Shown here piece after piece: positions 22,675-34,465 of a DNA stretch of 64,000 nucleotides (positions are counted from its first letter, which is position 1; each line of letters starts with the position of its first letter). The notes below the pieces were generated by a model. The model was not told where the DNA came from and ran no database searches. It worked only from the letters and a program-made list of their open reading frames with translations. A program made the translations under genes and the position numbers. This stretch comes from Cryptomeria japonica (taxonomy: Eukaryota > Streptophyta > Pinopsida > Cupressales > Cupressaceae): contig NC_081406.1 in the NCBI RefSeq assembly GCF_030272615.1, positions 218,062,997 through 218,126,996 on the forward strand, given 5' to 3'.

Positions 22675-23706
22675 TTATTGCTTTACCTCATCTACCTTTT
22701 CTTTGCCTTTCAAACTGGGTCCTTTATTATTCGTCGGTGAAGTCTTGCTTCTACAAAATTTTACAATATGTCCAATTTTGTTACAAGCATAACAAGTTAC
22801 ATTATTCTTCTGAATAGCTTTTCCATATCCTATGCCGGTTTGTGTTCTACATTGATTAGATAAGTGCCCAAATCTTCCACAAACATAACATTTCACATTC
22901 ATTCTATAGTTTTCTTAATTATGACCAACTTTGTTGCATTTGGAACATTGACCAGTGGGTGCATTGATGCTCTGATTGTTTTTGAATCTACACTGATTTT
23001 CTCTATGGCCATACTTGTTACAGTTAAAGCATTTCTCATTAAATTTATAAGCACTAGGTTGTCTTACCGGTTTACTGTGATAATGATTCTTTGCAGTACC
23101 GAAACTTTCTCCAACTTCAAATCCAAGTCCATTTGTATCTCCATTAGGTTTCTAACTTTTCAGCATGTTATCAAATTCTTCTGAGCTTTTCTTGAATTTC
23201 TCTTTGTGTTGATTTGCAGTAGCCAACTCATTTTCCGGAATTCCCTTTTGTCTCATAAGTTCAGTTTTATCATGTTGCATGTGAATCAGATCTGTCTTCA
23301 ACATATCATTTTCATGATTAAATCTTAGATTTTCATTTCCGGCATCATTGAGTCTCCTAGTCAAGTCATCTTCAATCTTCTTTCTATCTTCAATGTCTTT
23401 ACAAAACCTCATAGTCATATCTTGCAATTCATTCTTCATAGTATTGTTTTCTTGTCTCAAATTGTTCACAAGTTCATTAAGAGTTTCCTTTTCATCATTA
23501 TCATTCTGCATCTTCTCATGAAGTTCTTTTCTTTTATTTCGAGCTATAGTAAGATTCTCTTGAAGTCCTTGAATGAATTCATGTGCAGTCCTTAGATCAT
23601 CTTCAAGTTTGATATTCTTCAACTTCTCTACATCATAGTCTACAAGAGCTCCTTCCAATTGTTTTCTTAAGTTCTCCATCTGTACCGATGTCAGAATCTT
23701 CCTCAA
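22675..23706 (-). pseudogene. Gag-like remnant of element B: coiled coil plus four CCHC zinc knuckles
   Basis: From 23706 leftward, 184 residues form a strongly predicted coiled coil (LVNNLRQENNTMKNELQD and similar heptads). After a stop come four knuckle-like segments: CFNCNKYGHRENQC, CSKCNKVGHN-stop-ENY (its last Cys is lost), CYVCGRFGHLSNQC and CYACNKIGHIVKFC. Three are intact C-x2-C-x4-H-x4-C. A lysine-rich tail (KGKEKVDEVKQ) follows. The capsid core typical of Copia UBN2 gag was not found here. The likely role is nucleic-acid packaging. Confidence 0.75.
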
Positions 23707-23737
23707 GCTGTTAGGCTTTTGAAAATAGAGGACCAGG

Positions 23738-23750
23738 CTCTGATATCAAT
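23738..23750 (-). other. tRNA-Met-type primer binding site of element B
   Basis: On the minus strand the bases after the LTR read ATTGATATCAGAGCC, one base from the usual TGGTATCAGAGC that pairs with initiator tRNA-Met (TGG changed to TGA). It abuts the LTR end at 23751. Confidence 0.85.
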
Positions 23751-24558
23751 TGTTAGGATTAATGAAAGTCCCAAAGATACTAAGAGGTGGGGGTGAATCA
23801 GTATCTAACCGGTTTACAAAATATTTAACCTTATTAAGAACTTTGCATTCCAAAATAGTGTACTGATAAATAAGAATTAATGCAGTAAACAGGAATAATA
23901 AAGACACCATAGAAAACACACCATAACACAAGATGTTTAACGAGGAAACTCGGTGTGGGAAAAACCTCGGTGGGATTTGTGACCCACAATATTCACTTAC
24001 TGGCCAATGAATAAATATTACTTACAATGAGGGGCCTACGCATGCAGGAAGGCCAACTGCCTAGAGCTCACTGCTCAATAAGAGTCACACTGGCTACAAA
24101 AGTGGATTATGAAATCGAATACAATGTACTTCTTCAAATCAACATCAACTATGTCAGGTTCAGTACCGGTTTAAGCTCATTCTATAACCAAAACCTTCGC
24201 TGTCAACTATATCTCCTTAAACAAAGTATCATCCATATATTCTCTCCATGCATATACCTTACTACACAAAATGACCTATAAGATCTCATACATATATATG
24301 AGTCTTTTACAATATGCCATGTCGGCTTTACAAAAGATAATTACAATTAAATACAATAAACAAAAGTTTATTCCCTGTCGGTTGGGGTGTTGGTATGCAT
24401 TGTTGCCGTTGTCGGTGTAGTGTCTGTCGGTGTATGTAGATGTCTATGTCGGTGTTGGTGTCTGCCGATGGTTTTAATAGATGAGTGCCAGAAGGTTGCC
24501 AGATGGTTGCCATCAATGACAACACCAACCATTCTCATAAGAGTGTAGAATGCCAACA
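23751..24558 (-). repeat. 5' LTR of element B (poly-G LTR family, copy 1)
   Basis: It starts TGTTAGG next to the primer site. The right end is set at GCCAACA (24558) by comparison with the related LTR at 55994-57042. It carries the family landmark GAGGTGGGGGTGAATCAGTAT near 23781, then CTCGGTGTGGGAAAAACC and several CCGGT motifs. Related copies are at 51216, 55340 and 55994. Confidence 0.75.
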
Positions 24559-27500
24559 TATTACTCCTTTATTCTATCACATGGTAGTTATTGTGTCTTC
24601 TTTGATCAACCACATATTTTTAGGGATTCCTTTTGGAGATTCCCCTTTTCCATTTTTCATCCCCTGGATTCTTAACCCCTTTTTGTGAGACTAATAATAG
24701 GGGTTTTGCCACAAATTATGAGAAAATGTTTATAGCTTCTTCTGATATCCTTATTTGAATCTATAAGTTTTAAGTTTGATTTAGGATCTTGCCTATCCAA
24801 GGTCTTGACAATGGAACCAATATTAGGAAGATTATTGGGGATCATAAACCAGATTGTTGAGCCCCAAGTATTCTCTATGTTGTATTATACCCCAAACTTA
24901 GTAATAGTAGAAGGATCAAATTTAGGATTCGAATGCTATGTCTCTACTTGAAACATTAATATGAACCATGAAAAGTATCCATCATATAATCTATAACACA
25001 CTACACAAGATATTAAAAGAATTCTATATATTGAAATATTTAGTCTTTCATTACATTTATTATACCATTTATCTATATTTTATTTCATGCATATTTGATA
25101 ACTTGCATCATATTTCCTATCTTATACACATATCTTTGTGTTGGGACATGTCCCTTAGAAAAATATTACTTTTCTTTGGGAGGCCTATTCAACCTTGATG
25201 CATACTCTATGTGATGGTTTCATGGGTGCTTCACTTAGTGAACCTAGGTTATATCACATGCGTTCATGGCATACTAAAGAACTCCCCTATTTTCAAAAAA
25301 TATTGCCCTAAACTCTTTTTTTGTCACCCCCTCCCAATACACAGGCCAAATAAAAAACACCCCTATTTTCACCAAATATTGTATTTTTTCATACCCTGAA
25401 TTAAAAACCCCCCTATTTTCATTGGATAGTAAATATTTTTGGGATATTAAACCCCCAATATGAATGCACATGTTATTATATTGCCTAGGCAGTGAAGCCC
25501 CCGTGGATGGTTTATGGGGGGATCTATGATGAGACCATAAATTGTCCATTTTTTATCCAAATAAAACCATCTCTTTCTTCTTTAATAATTGGCATTGAAG
25601 TGGATTTGAGTAATGATTGAAATTTATCTAGCTTTTTATTGTATAATGCAAAGTAGATGTTTGATTTATTTTTTGTATTCAATATGATCCAAATTGCTTT
25701 TAATATCTTTACATGATTGTGTGTAAGATGCTAAAATGCAAGGGGATAGAATATTGAATAACTCATGTCAAGTAGAAGGCTCCAAAGGCACTAGTAATAG
25801 AGAGCTCTAAAGACACCAACAAAAGAGAGCTTCACAAACATTTAAAATATTTGGAGAAATTGTGAGAAGATACAATAGATTCCTCCATTCTGCCAACACA
25901 CTCCAAAATTCTAGCAAGGTTCACTACCAATTAGTTATTCCTAAATTGATGGACTAAGTATCTATTCCATACAAACTCAAGAGATTTCTCGAACCATGTT
26001 GCTTTCTCCACCAAGGTCAACTTTAGTGTTACTATATCTCTTCAAATAATGGCATGTTCTTCATGATAATCATAAATGCTTCGGTCAAATAAACTAAATA
26101 ATAATTCCTTCATTCATGTGGAGCACTAGAGGATTGCCTAAAAAATAGGTGAAAAAGAAGAAGAAGAGAAAAGGTTAAAAATGTGGTTTTAGTAAACAAC
26201 AATATCTCCCCCATTTATTAATAAAATTTAAAATTCAAAATGATATAGAAATATTAAAGAACAAGAAATAAAACCCAAAAACCATTTAAGGATATTCACA
26301 ATCATGAACACACAATTAATGATAGATAATGACTAATATAAAAGTGGCAAGATGAAGGACAACAATTGTAGTTTACTGGGAGTTTGATAAATGCATCCTA
26401 GAGCATAGGATATCAAATCCACATTCTTGGTGGATCAATTGAGTAGATTAGAAATAAGTATTCTATAAATTTATTGTAAACAATGGATTAAGTAGGGATA
26501 AGTAAGATTCTATTTATCTCGAGGAAGTAGGTTAGTTTTAGTTTCATTTCCAACATTATATTTTTAGATTTTCTACACTAAATTTGATTCTAGTAAGTGT
26601 GAATTAGATTAGCCTTTTCAATTCCTACTAGTGTGAGATAGATTATCCATTTCCCTTTCTACAAAAGTGCTTATTTTTATTTCTACAAGTGTATTGTAGA
26701 GTAGCTTTGTTTTCCACATGTATGCTACAAAAGATATTGTCATGCAAGTTATCTCTATTCTCTCTTGCATATGACCATGGACACTACCCTATTTTGGTAA
26801 TTAAATGATGAGGATTACAATGACCCCCATCAATCTACTACTATTCTAGACCCCTTCTCTAATACTCATCCTACCAACACAAGTATGCGTTCACATTTAT
26901 TCTTCATAGTTAGGAGTTCTTAAACCCTTATTTTGGCTAAATGTTTTTATATCTAAGGCTATGAAAAATTCACCAATGAGTTGTTAGAATGATTATAAAT
27001 ATTTCTCTAGGTTATGGCATTACAATATAGATTAATACCCTCTAAGGTTTTCAAAAAAAATCTTCCTACCATTGTGCACAAAGTTGTCACTCAACCAAAT
27101 GTTAATTTTAGATCTTTTGTTATCTAGTCAAATAACAATATACTTCTAGTAAATTAAATCGATCAAACATCTAATCTTTGTCAAATTATTTCAATTGCTA
27201 ATGTCATTTGCTAAATCTAATAATTAGCTTTGATCATTTAATTAGTTCGTGTAGGAGAATACAAAAAGAAACGCCATATTTTCCAATCATGAGTGAAATC
27301 ATTTATACGAGTTACTTACAACAAAAGCTTTTTCAATTTAAAAATAGACTTTAAGATATAAGTCATTATTGTGTCACTGATATATTAAAAGATTCCTCAC
27401 TCCTTCCATTATTAACATTGAGAAACAATTTCATTTGTTTTGTTTTTTCCTCTAATCAAGAAAATCAAGAGCAAAACCTTTAAGATTCTTACACTTTTAA

Positions 27501-27845
27501 AGATAGCTCCCCTTTTTTAGTTCCTAGATCGACGATGTACCCATCAACAATATTTGTTAAAAAATTTAAGCCAACAACCACTATTCATGTTTTCCAATGA
27601 CAAACCACTAAAACCCCTGTAGCTATTCTCCACACCAAATGTCATCCTATGGAAAAACCCAAATCTGCATAACACGACGTTTTTTTGTCCGAATTTTTGT
27701 GGTTTAACAACAATGTAGAGACAGATCATGAGGTTTGAGAGACTGAAAATTTTGTGAAAATCTATTGCATTTTGTAGATTTTAGAAATTGCGTGAATTGT
27801 CATTTCCTGTGGAGAATAATCGCATCCTCATTAAAATGGTTCTGG
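24559..27845. other. AT-rich intergenic region, no gene seen
   Basis: No supported ORF on either strand. At 25275-25425 the phrase CCCCTATTTTCA occurs three times with short spacers in a C-rich context, possibly the edge of an unrecognised repeat. The rest is unremarkable AT-rich DNA. Confidence 0.5.
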
Positions 27846-27941
27846 CTATGGGGTTGATAGAATACATTGGCCCCATAATATGTTTATAAGACTAACTTAT
27901 AAAACACACTATAAAATCGATACATTCTATTGACCCCATAG
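27846..27941. repeat. Imperfect foldback, 96 bp (MITE- or miRNA-precursor-like)
   Basis: CTATGGGGTTGATAGAATAC at the left pairs with the right end, whose reverse complement is CTATGGGGTCAATAGAATGT. The inner bases GTTTATAAG-ACTAA-CTTATAAAAC close the loop. Most differences between the arms are transitions. The similarity seems to extend weakly outward, which favours a decayed MITE over a microRNA gene. Confidence 0.6.
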
Positions 27942-30770
27942 ACGACGCCAATTAAAACCACACCATAATGGCTAATGGTTGAAATTACTTTACTACATAG
28001 AGATTGGTGCATTCCCATGTTAGACCCCAACATGTCCGTGAGTAGTCAATTTATTTTTGTTTGTAGCTCTTAATATGCCCGTGAGAGTACTCAAGTGCTT
28101 ACTTGAAAGCTTCTACTTCCTCTGCAAAATGATATTTTAATTGACCTAATTATTCAAACATAGTTAATTTAGGAAAGAACAGTCCGTGAGCTTAAAATAA
28201 TTAATATATTAAAAAGAAACGGTTAAGATCCACAATTTTGTTCATGCTTTCCCCGAAAAAACTATAGTCTGACTAACATGCAGAACCGAAAGAGACTCAA
28301 CGGCACTTAATACGTACACCCAAAAATTATATATTATTTTTTAAGTATTAAATAGAATACACTTGGAGTTCAATTACAAATTTTTTTGTGAAGTTTGACA
28401 AAGGGCTCCGTACCTTTTATTAGATCCATGAAAACTTTAATTATTATCACCTTTGAAGGTTAATGACAAGAGACAAAATAATTATTAATTAAGTTATTAA
28501 ATCTTAGGCTTGAAGTCAAAAAAGAGAAAGATTATAAAGGAAACAACATCAACATCATCTTGGTTGTGATGGATGTTTATTAATAAAGATGGTTCCCCAT
28601 GATATGACCAAATGCCTTGGATCACTAGCATGATTCAGGGCAAGAGATCATGTTAAACAAGCAATTCTAAAAAGCATGAAAGGAGGAGTTGTGTTTTATG
28701 AACCTTGTCAATACATGATGTTTTTATTATGAGATATTATATTCATAATGTTTATATTTATTCTTGTTTCTTATATTTTCTTTATATTAAAAAGCAGCAA
28801 AACGAGAGTGTTGTTTCTATTACATCCATAGTCAAACGACATCAAGAACTAAAACATCAGCACAATCACAACCAAATAATACCTAAAATGTAACTAGTAA
28901 AGTAACAGGTCGTAAGCAATCATAAACCACCAACCATCTTGTTTCATATATGCTATTTTGTAATTAATTGTAATATTTTTCTTTAAAAATGATGTAATTT
29001 TTATATATAAATTTGAATATGATATAATTTTTATGTAAGAATTTTGATGTTTTTGAAATGTGTTTTTACATTTTTATTGGTCTTCTTTGTGTTGTATGTT
29101 ATTTTATAAATTACTTTTGTCATTAGTGGCATACATACATACATAGATGAGATTATCTTATATTTTGAGAGGATACAAATAAAAATATACATCATGTACT
29201 TTTACACTTTTATTTTACATTATGTTTTGTGGATTATAGCATTCGGTTTGTCTCTTTTGATACACTTGTTGACCTTTAGTATTCTTATGTGCTAAATATA
29301 TCACTTGATATCAAGACTTGCTTATTTTGTAAGGGTTTTGTCTCCTTCAGCTAGGTCACTCCCATAATTCTATTCCATGGAAAGAACATTGAGTAGTCTA
29401 ATCTTCTAGTTTGAAATCTAAGATACCTCACTTATCAAGATAACTTTCCAAGAATGATTATTAACTATTGGTTATGTTGTCACAAAAGTTTGCACCTATA
29501 TTGAGCTATCAACTCAACAACCTCTTGAAACATGGAAATAACCTCAAAGTATGGGACCTTGTGCAATGGGGTTGAATCTTTGGAGAAGGTTGACTTCTTG
29601 TTTGATCTAGGTGCAAGTGTTGAACCAACCAACACCTCAAACTCTACTTCTACACATATTCTAACAACTTGCAAAGCAAAAGGGGAGAAGGTATTGCATA
29701 AACCTAAAAGGAGGTGATGCACCTAAATTAGAATTTGTCTCTCCCTACCCGTGACTACACAAAAAAAAAATGAAGAGAACTAAAGAAAGATACACGAGTC
29801 TCTATTGTGTTATTTCCTAGAGGCTAGAGGCACACATGAAGGTATAGGATTGATTTGGTGCTAGAAGGAAGAAAACGTTCACAACTAGCAACCAAAATTG
29901 ATCTCTAACATTGTTTGAACATTAATCATGTGAAAATTGCATCTACAAGCATGGCCAAGAGGAACGACATCATTCCTTTTTTATCGGGCTCCAGAAATGG
30001 TCGTTGGTCATTAAAATTTTGTCCCTATGTAAGCTACACAATACTTTAAATCTTTTGAAATCAATGGGCCAATGAGGAATTACCATGTGGAACTCACCAT
30101 TGTTGGATTGCTAGAGTTGAGGGAAGGCTCTATCAATAGTATTCGCTCTAGCGAAATTGTCCATGTGACCCCTTGAAAGTTGTTTGGATCTTAAACTGGC
30201 TCTGAAAATTCTACTCAGTTTTGGGATAGGTTTTGAAACCTTTCCCATCATCTCAAATAGTCTTTGCAAGCCTTTGAAAATCTCCCTTGAAGAAGTGACA
30301 ATTTTGAAAGAAGCTTTTAAGTGCTTTGTTAGAATTCAAACTAGTTGTGAGTACCAATTCAGGTTTTGAAACCATGTTCAGTTGCCAAAAAGAAAAGTTG
30401 AACTTAGAATCTTGAAGGCGGGGAAGGCAAGAAACTAATCAACAATGACAACCAGTTAGACTTTAAACTAGTTTTGAGAACTAGTCCATGGCCTGACAAA
30501 GGTTCTCAAGACCAAGTAAAAGGTTGAAAAACAAGAAAAATGTGGCTACAAAAGAAGGCTTTGTCAAAAATATAACTCGAATTGAGAACCAGTTCAAAAT
30601 CAAAAGAGGTTTCAAAACCAAGTACAAAACTGTAACAAAAATTGGACTTAGTTGATTTTTAACGAAATAGGTTGATGAAAGGGTGATGGGTAGAGTTTGG
30701 AGGGTGGTGAATCAATGATCCCACATTAATGGTTCCCACTTTTACCCATGAACAAAATTTGTGAGGCGGG
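27942..30770. other. AT-rich intergenic region, no gene seen
   Basis: Only short, low-complexity ORFs are present (for example around 29532-29722 on both strands), none with recognisable motifs. No RNA gene was recognised. Confidence 0.5.
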
Positions 30771-31100
30771 GAATTTTTTTTTTTTGATGGGTTCGTATGA
30801 ACTAGGGGTGTTCAAACGAACTACCCTTGGGGGTTCGCTCAAACCCCTCGACAAATCCGGGTTCAAGTGAACCTGATTGCAATTTCGGGTTCACTCGAAC
30901 CCAATAAAATATTTATTTTTATTGGGTTCACTCGAACCACCCCTTCAAGCGAACCTAATAAAAAACAGTTTTTTTAAACTGTCTATATAAGTCGAAAATG
31001 ACAGTTGACAGTTCAACTATCATTTTGACTTGACATCTGGGTCCACTGAATGGGTTAGAATGAACCCTACATGGACATTGTGTCACCGTGCCCCATCAGT
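30771..31100. repeat. GGGTTC(A/G)CTCGAACCC dyad cluster
   Basis: GGGTTCACTCGAACC, TCACTCGAACCA, GGTTCAAGTGAACC and GGGTTCGCTCAAACCC recur within 150 bases, all variants of one near-palindrome. A TATA-like TCTATATAAG follows at 30981. This could be the edge of an LTR or DNA transposon; no partner edge was found in the window. Confidence 0.5.
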
Positions 31101-31578
31101 AGCAGTCAACGCTCCTCAGTTGTCATCATTCGACCTACATTGTTCTAGGTGCACAAAATAACTCTTTTTCTTGTTTAATAATTTTTTTATGTTTTTTTTA
31201 ATTTTTTTATTAAATTTATTTTTAAAACAGTAAATAATTTGCTTGTTGGTTTGTTTTTTAATTAAATAATTGTATTTTATTATTTTTTTTCATCTTTTTA
31301 GAAAAATGTTAGGAAAAACTTAGAAAACATAGATACTAAATTAAAACTTAGAAAAACGTTTGAAATTTTTTAGAAAAACATTAGCAAAATTAAAACTTAG
31401 AAAAATGTTAGAAAACTTAATTTAATATTTTAATTTAACGTTAATTTGATTTTTTAATTAAATAATTGTATATATATTATTTTTTTCAACATTTAAAAAA
31501 AATGTTAGGAAAAACTTAGAAAACTAAGGTACAAATTAAAACCTAGAAAAACGTTAGGAAAAACATTAGCAAAATTAA
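31101..31578. repeat. Degenerate AT-rich repeat with AAACTTAGAAAAACGTTAG phrase
   Basis: The phrase TTAGAAAAACGTTAGAAAA recurs at least six times in degenerate form between 31300 and 31580 and resumes after the SINE (31895-31980), showing that the SINE landed inside it. Confidence 0.6.
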
Positions 31579-31592
31579 AACTTAGATAATAA
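31579..31592. repeat. SINE target site duplication, left
   Basis: AACTTAGATAATAA matches AACTTCGATAATAA at 31880-31893 at 13 of 14 positions. Confidence 0.8.
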
Positions 31593-31879
31593 TTTTTTTC
31601 TTTTATAAAAACTATGCCTGGTAAACTTTTTAACATGACCGGTGACGCTAGCACGACACACCATCCGGCTCCACATGAACACTTTTGACCCAGAGCTATG
31701 AACTGGTGAGGCCACAAACGGGGGACCTCATCCCCACACTTCACTTGTTCAAATCCGTGAGCATAATGGCCTAGTGAAGGCACAAGGCCTTGCGAGCACA
31801 ATGGCCCAGCAGAGATTTGAACCTTGGTGGCCGCTTCACCAACGAAGTGTTTAAACCACGACACTACATGTCCAAAGAC
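31593..31879 (-). mobile_element. tRNA-derived SINE
   Basis: On the minus strand the 5' region reads TAGTGTCGTGGTTTAAACAC (box A-like) and, about 30 bases on, GGTTCAAATCTC (box B-like), the spacing of a pol III promoter. The 3' end on that strand is an A-rich tail (AAAAGAAAAAAA). A 14-bp target duplication flanks it. The 119-codon open frame across it has no coding signature and is discounted. The SINE would depend on LINE enzymes for movement. Confidence 0.82.
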
Positions 31880-31893
31880 AACTTCGATAATAA
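31880..31893. repeat. SINE target site duplication, right
   Basis: AACTTCGATAATAA, one mismatch to the left copy at 31579-31592. Confidence 0.8.
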
Positions 31894-31994
31894 ATTAAAA
31901 CATTAGAAAAATTAAATAATAAATTAAAACTTAGAAAAATATTAGAAAACTTAGATAATAAATTTAAACATTAGAAAAAATAGAACCTGTATGA

Positions 31995-33290
31995 CCCCTT
32001 TTCACATCCTAGTACACACAAAATGACCCCTTAGGACCCCTTAAGACAACATATGCCCCTGACGGCACCATATGACCCCTTAGGACCATAAAGGATCACA
32101 TTGTGTCCTAAGGGGTCATATGTGGTCCTAAGGGGTCACACATGTGTTCTAACACATGTGTGACCCCTTAGGACCACATATGACCCCTTAGAACATCCTA
32201 ATATATATAACATATTCCTTAGGTTATCATAGGACATCCTAATGTGTACAACATATCCCTTAGGATCATATAGTGTCCTAAGGGGTCATATGTGGTCCTA
32301 AGGGGTCATGCATATGTTCTAACACATGTGTGACACCTTAGGACCACTTATGATCCCTTATAACATCCTATTTGTGTACAATGTACCCCTTAGGACCCAA
32401 TTTGACCACATAAGATAACATAGTGTCCTAAGGGGTCCTATGTTGTCCTAAGGAGTCACACATGTGTTAGAACACATGTGTGACCCCTTAAGACCACATA
32501 TGACCCCTTATAACATCCTAGTATGTACAACATACCCCTTAGGACCCAATCGTGTCCTAAGGGGTCCTATGTGGTCCCAAGGAGTCACACATGTATTCTA
32601 ACACGTGTGTGACCCCTTAGGACCTCATATGACCCCTTATAACATCCTAATGTGTACAACATACCCCTCATCATCATATAAAGTCCTAAGGAGTCATATG
32701 TGGTCCTAAGGGGTCACACATGTGTTCTAACACATGCATGACCCCTTATAACATCCTAGTGTGTACAATGTACCCCTTAGGACCCAATTTGACCACATAG
32801 GATCACATAGTGTCCTAAGGGGTCCTATGTGGTCCTAAGGGGTCACACATGTGTTAGAATATATGTGTGACCCCTTAGGACCACATGACCCCTTATAACA
32901 TCCTAGTGTGTACAACATACCCCTTAGGACCCAATAGTGTCCTAAGGGGTCATATGTGGTCCTAAGGGGTCACACATGTGTTCAAACACATGCGTGACCC
33001 CTTAGGACCACATATGACCCCTTATTACATCCCAATGTGTACAACATACCCCTTAAGATATCATAGTGTCATAAGGGGTCATATGTGGTCCTAAGGGGTC
33101 ACACATGCGTTCTAACACATGTGTGACCCCTTAGGACCACTTATGACCCCTTATAACATCCTAGTGTGTACAATGTACCCCTTAGAACCCAATTTGAACA
33201 CATAGGATCACATAGTGTCCTAAGGGGTCTTGTGTGGTCCTAAGGGGTCATGCATGTGTTAGAACACATGTGTGACCCTTTAGGACCAGA
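31995..33290. repeat. Palindromic satellite array 1 (CCCCTTAGGA family)
   Basis: A tandem array is built from CCCCTTAGGA and its complement TCCTAAGGGG around a central ACACATGTGTT dyad. The landmark ACATCCTARTGTGTACAAYRT recurs at about 32233, 32362, 32512, 32641, 32750, 32900, 33028 and 33157, giving unit lengths near 129 and 150 bases with one 109-base exception. No ORF is meaningful here. The motif also builds the array at 60676-62030. Confidence 0.92.
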
Positions 33291-34118
33291 TTCTTTGCCA
33301 ATATATTAAGAGAAATGCCACATGGCTACACAAATTTCTTTGCCTCCATTTTTACCAAAATTTCCCTTCAAAATTTATTACACATATTATTATTAATACT
33401 AGTCAAATAATTTACTATTTATGCAACAAAATAATTTGAGGTGATTGCTTAATTTTAAGTAGAAAAAATAATGTTCATGGGGCCACTAGCTCCACAAGTT
33501 GATCCTTAAAATCTTAAACAGTAGCTACTAGCCAAAATAAGCTAAGCAACTGCATGGGGACCTACCTTATTGGGAAAAATTACACATGGCTTTATGATTT
33601 TTTTTGTCTCCTTTTTATTTGCCTTCATCTTTTCTCCAAATGTTATTTGCAAAAATATTATTACGAATTAGTTCATTTTAAAATACTATTTAAGATTAAG
33701 CAACAAATTTTACTATTCATTGGGCCACCACTCCACATATTGTTTCTCCAAAATAATCTAAGCAGCCACATGGGATATGCCCTAACATTTCACACATAAG
33801 TCATTCATATGTGACAAGGCTAACTTGATTCAAAAGAACATCACATATTATTATAAGTAATGTTGGGGGTGGACATTCAATACAACATGACCCTTAAAAT
33901 CTACCAACCATGATAAAAAGATAACCATATTAAATTGAGAAAAATGTCAAGTTTTTACTTTGTATGATAGTTCTACTACTTGTTTTGCCAATAACAAAAT
34001 AACTAGATCGAACTAATAAAATAAATGCATGGTAAACAAATTAAGTTGATAAAAATATTAGAGTTTTTAATTTATATGGGTAGGTCCCCATATCATTGCT
34101 TAGCTTATTTTGGCTAGC
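33291..34118. repeat. AT-rich dispersed repeat with inverted ends
   Basis: Two diverged copies (33300-33570 and about 33570-33770) share ACATGGCT, CTTTTTATTTGCC-like and GGGGCCACTAGCTCCACA phrases, also found at 38390-39080. The stretch TAGCCAAAATAAGCTAAGCA at about 33529 has a near-perfect reverse complement at about 34097-34117, just before the LARD LTR. This looks like a transposon with inverted termini. Confidence 0.55.
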
Positions 34119-34465
34119 AGTAATACCCTAAAAATGGTCATCCAAAATCATGGGTCCCTAATCTCGACTAATGTGCTTAAATTCAATAAAATTCGTCAAG
34201 GTCCTTAATCAAATAATCAATTTAAATCAATCATGAGAGCTTGATTAATTAATTCCTAAGGTATAAAAATGCAACATGGTAGTTACAATTAATTAAATTC
34301 TCATTTAATTAATTGATCAAATTCAAAATTCAAAATAGAAAATATTTTTAAAATCAAATATCTCATTTATTTAATTAAATATCTTTTGCATCGTTAATAA
34401 ATAAATAAAAATTGCCATAAATCTTCAAAAAAAGGAAACAAATCAAGAAAGAGGAATTAATAAAA
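34119..34465 (+). repeat. 5' LTR of LARD-like element, 3'-truncated
   Basis: From TAATACCCTAAAAATGGTCA onward about 340 bases match 37187-37535 at roughly 95 percent by eye. The first two bases are AG instead of TG. Similarity stops near 34465, so the rest of this LTR and the primer site are missing or replaced. Confidence 0.8.

Larger units (their letters stand above)
17358..24558 (-). mobile_element. Element B: LTR retroelement with gag remnant and a long unrecognised ORF
   Basis: A minus-strand element has its 5' LTR at 23751-24558, a tRNA-Met-type primer site, a coiled-coil/zinc-knuckle gag remnant (22675-23706) and then a long degenerate ORF (17358-22262) where pol would be expected. 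No RT, integrase or protease motifs were seen in it. It is interrupted by the solo LTR at 18063-19730, and its 3' part is separated by the Tat insertion at 17357, so its 3' LTR would lie left of the window. Confidence 0.7.

Noticed and set aside
27846-27941. A definite microRNA gene
   Set aside because: Too many arm mismatches, and similarity spreads outward as in a transposon; no evidence for a mature product.
31505-31864. 119-codon minus-strand ORF
   Set aside because: It coincides with the SINE, which explains the sequence fully.
31593-31879. A functional tRNA gene
   Set aside because: Box A and B are present but no cloverleaf or acceptor stem can be formed; the A-tail and target duplication show a SINE.
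32000-33290. Possible CRISPR-like array
   Set aside because: Units are palindromic and lack unique spacers of constant length; the context is a plant nuclear genome.
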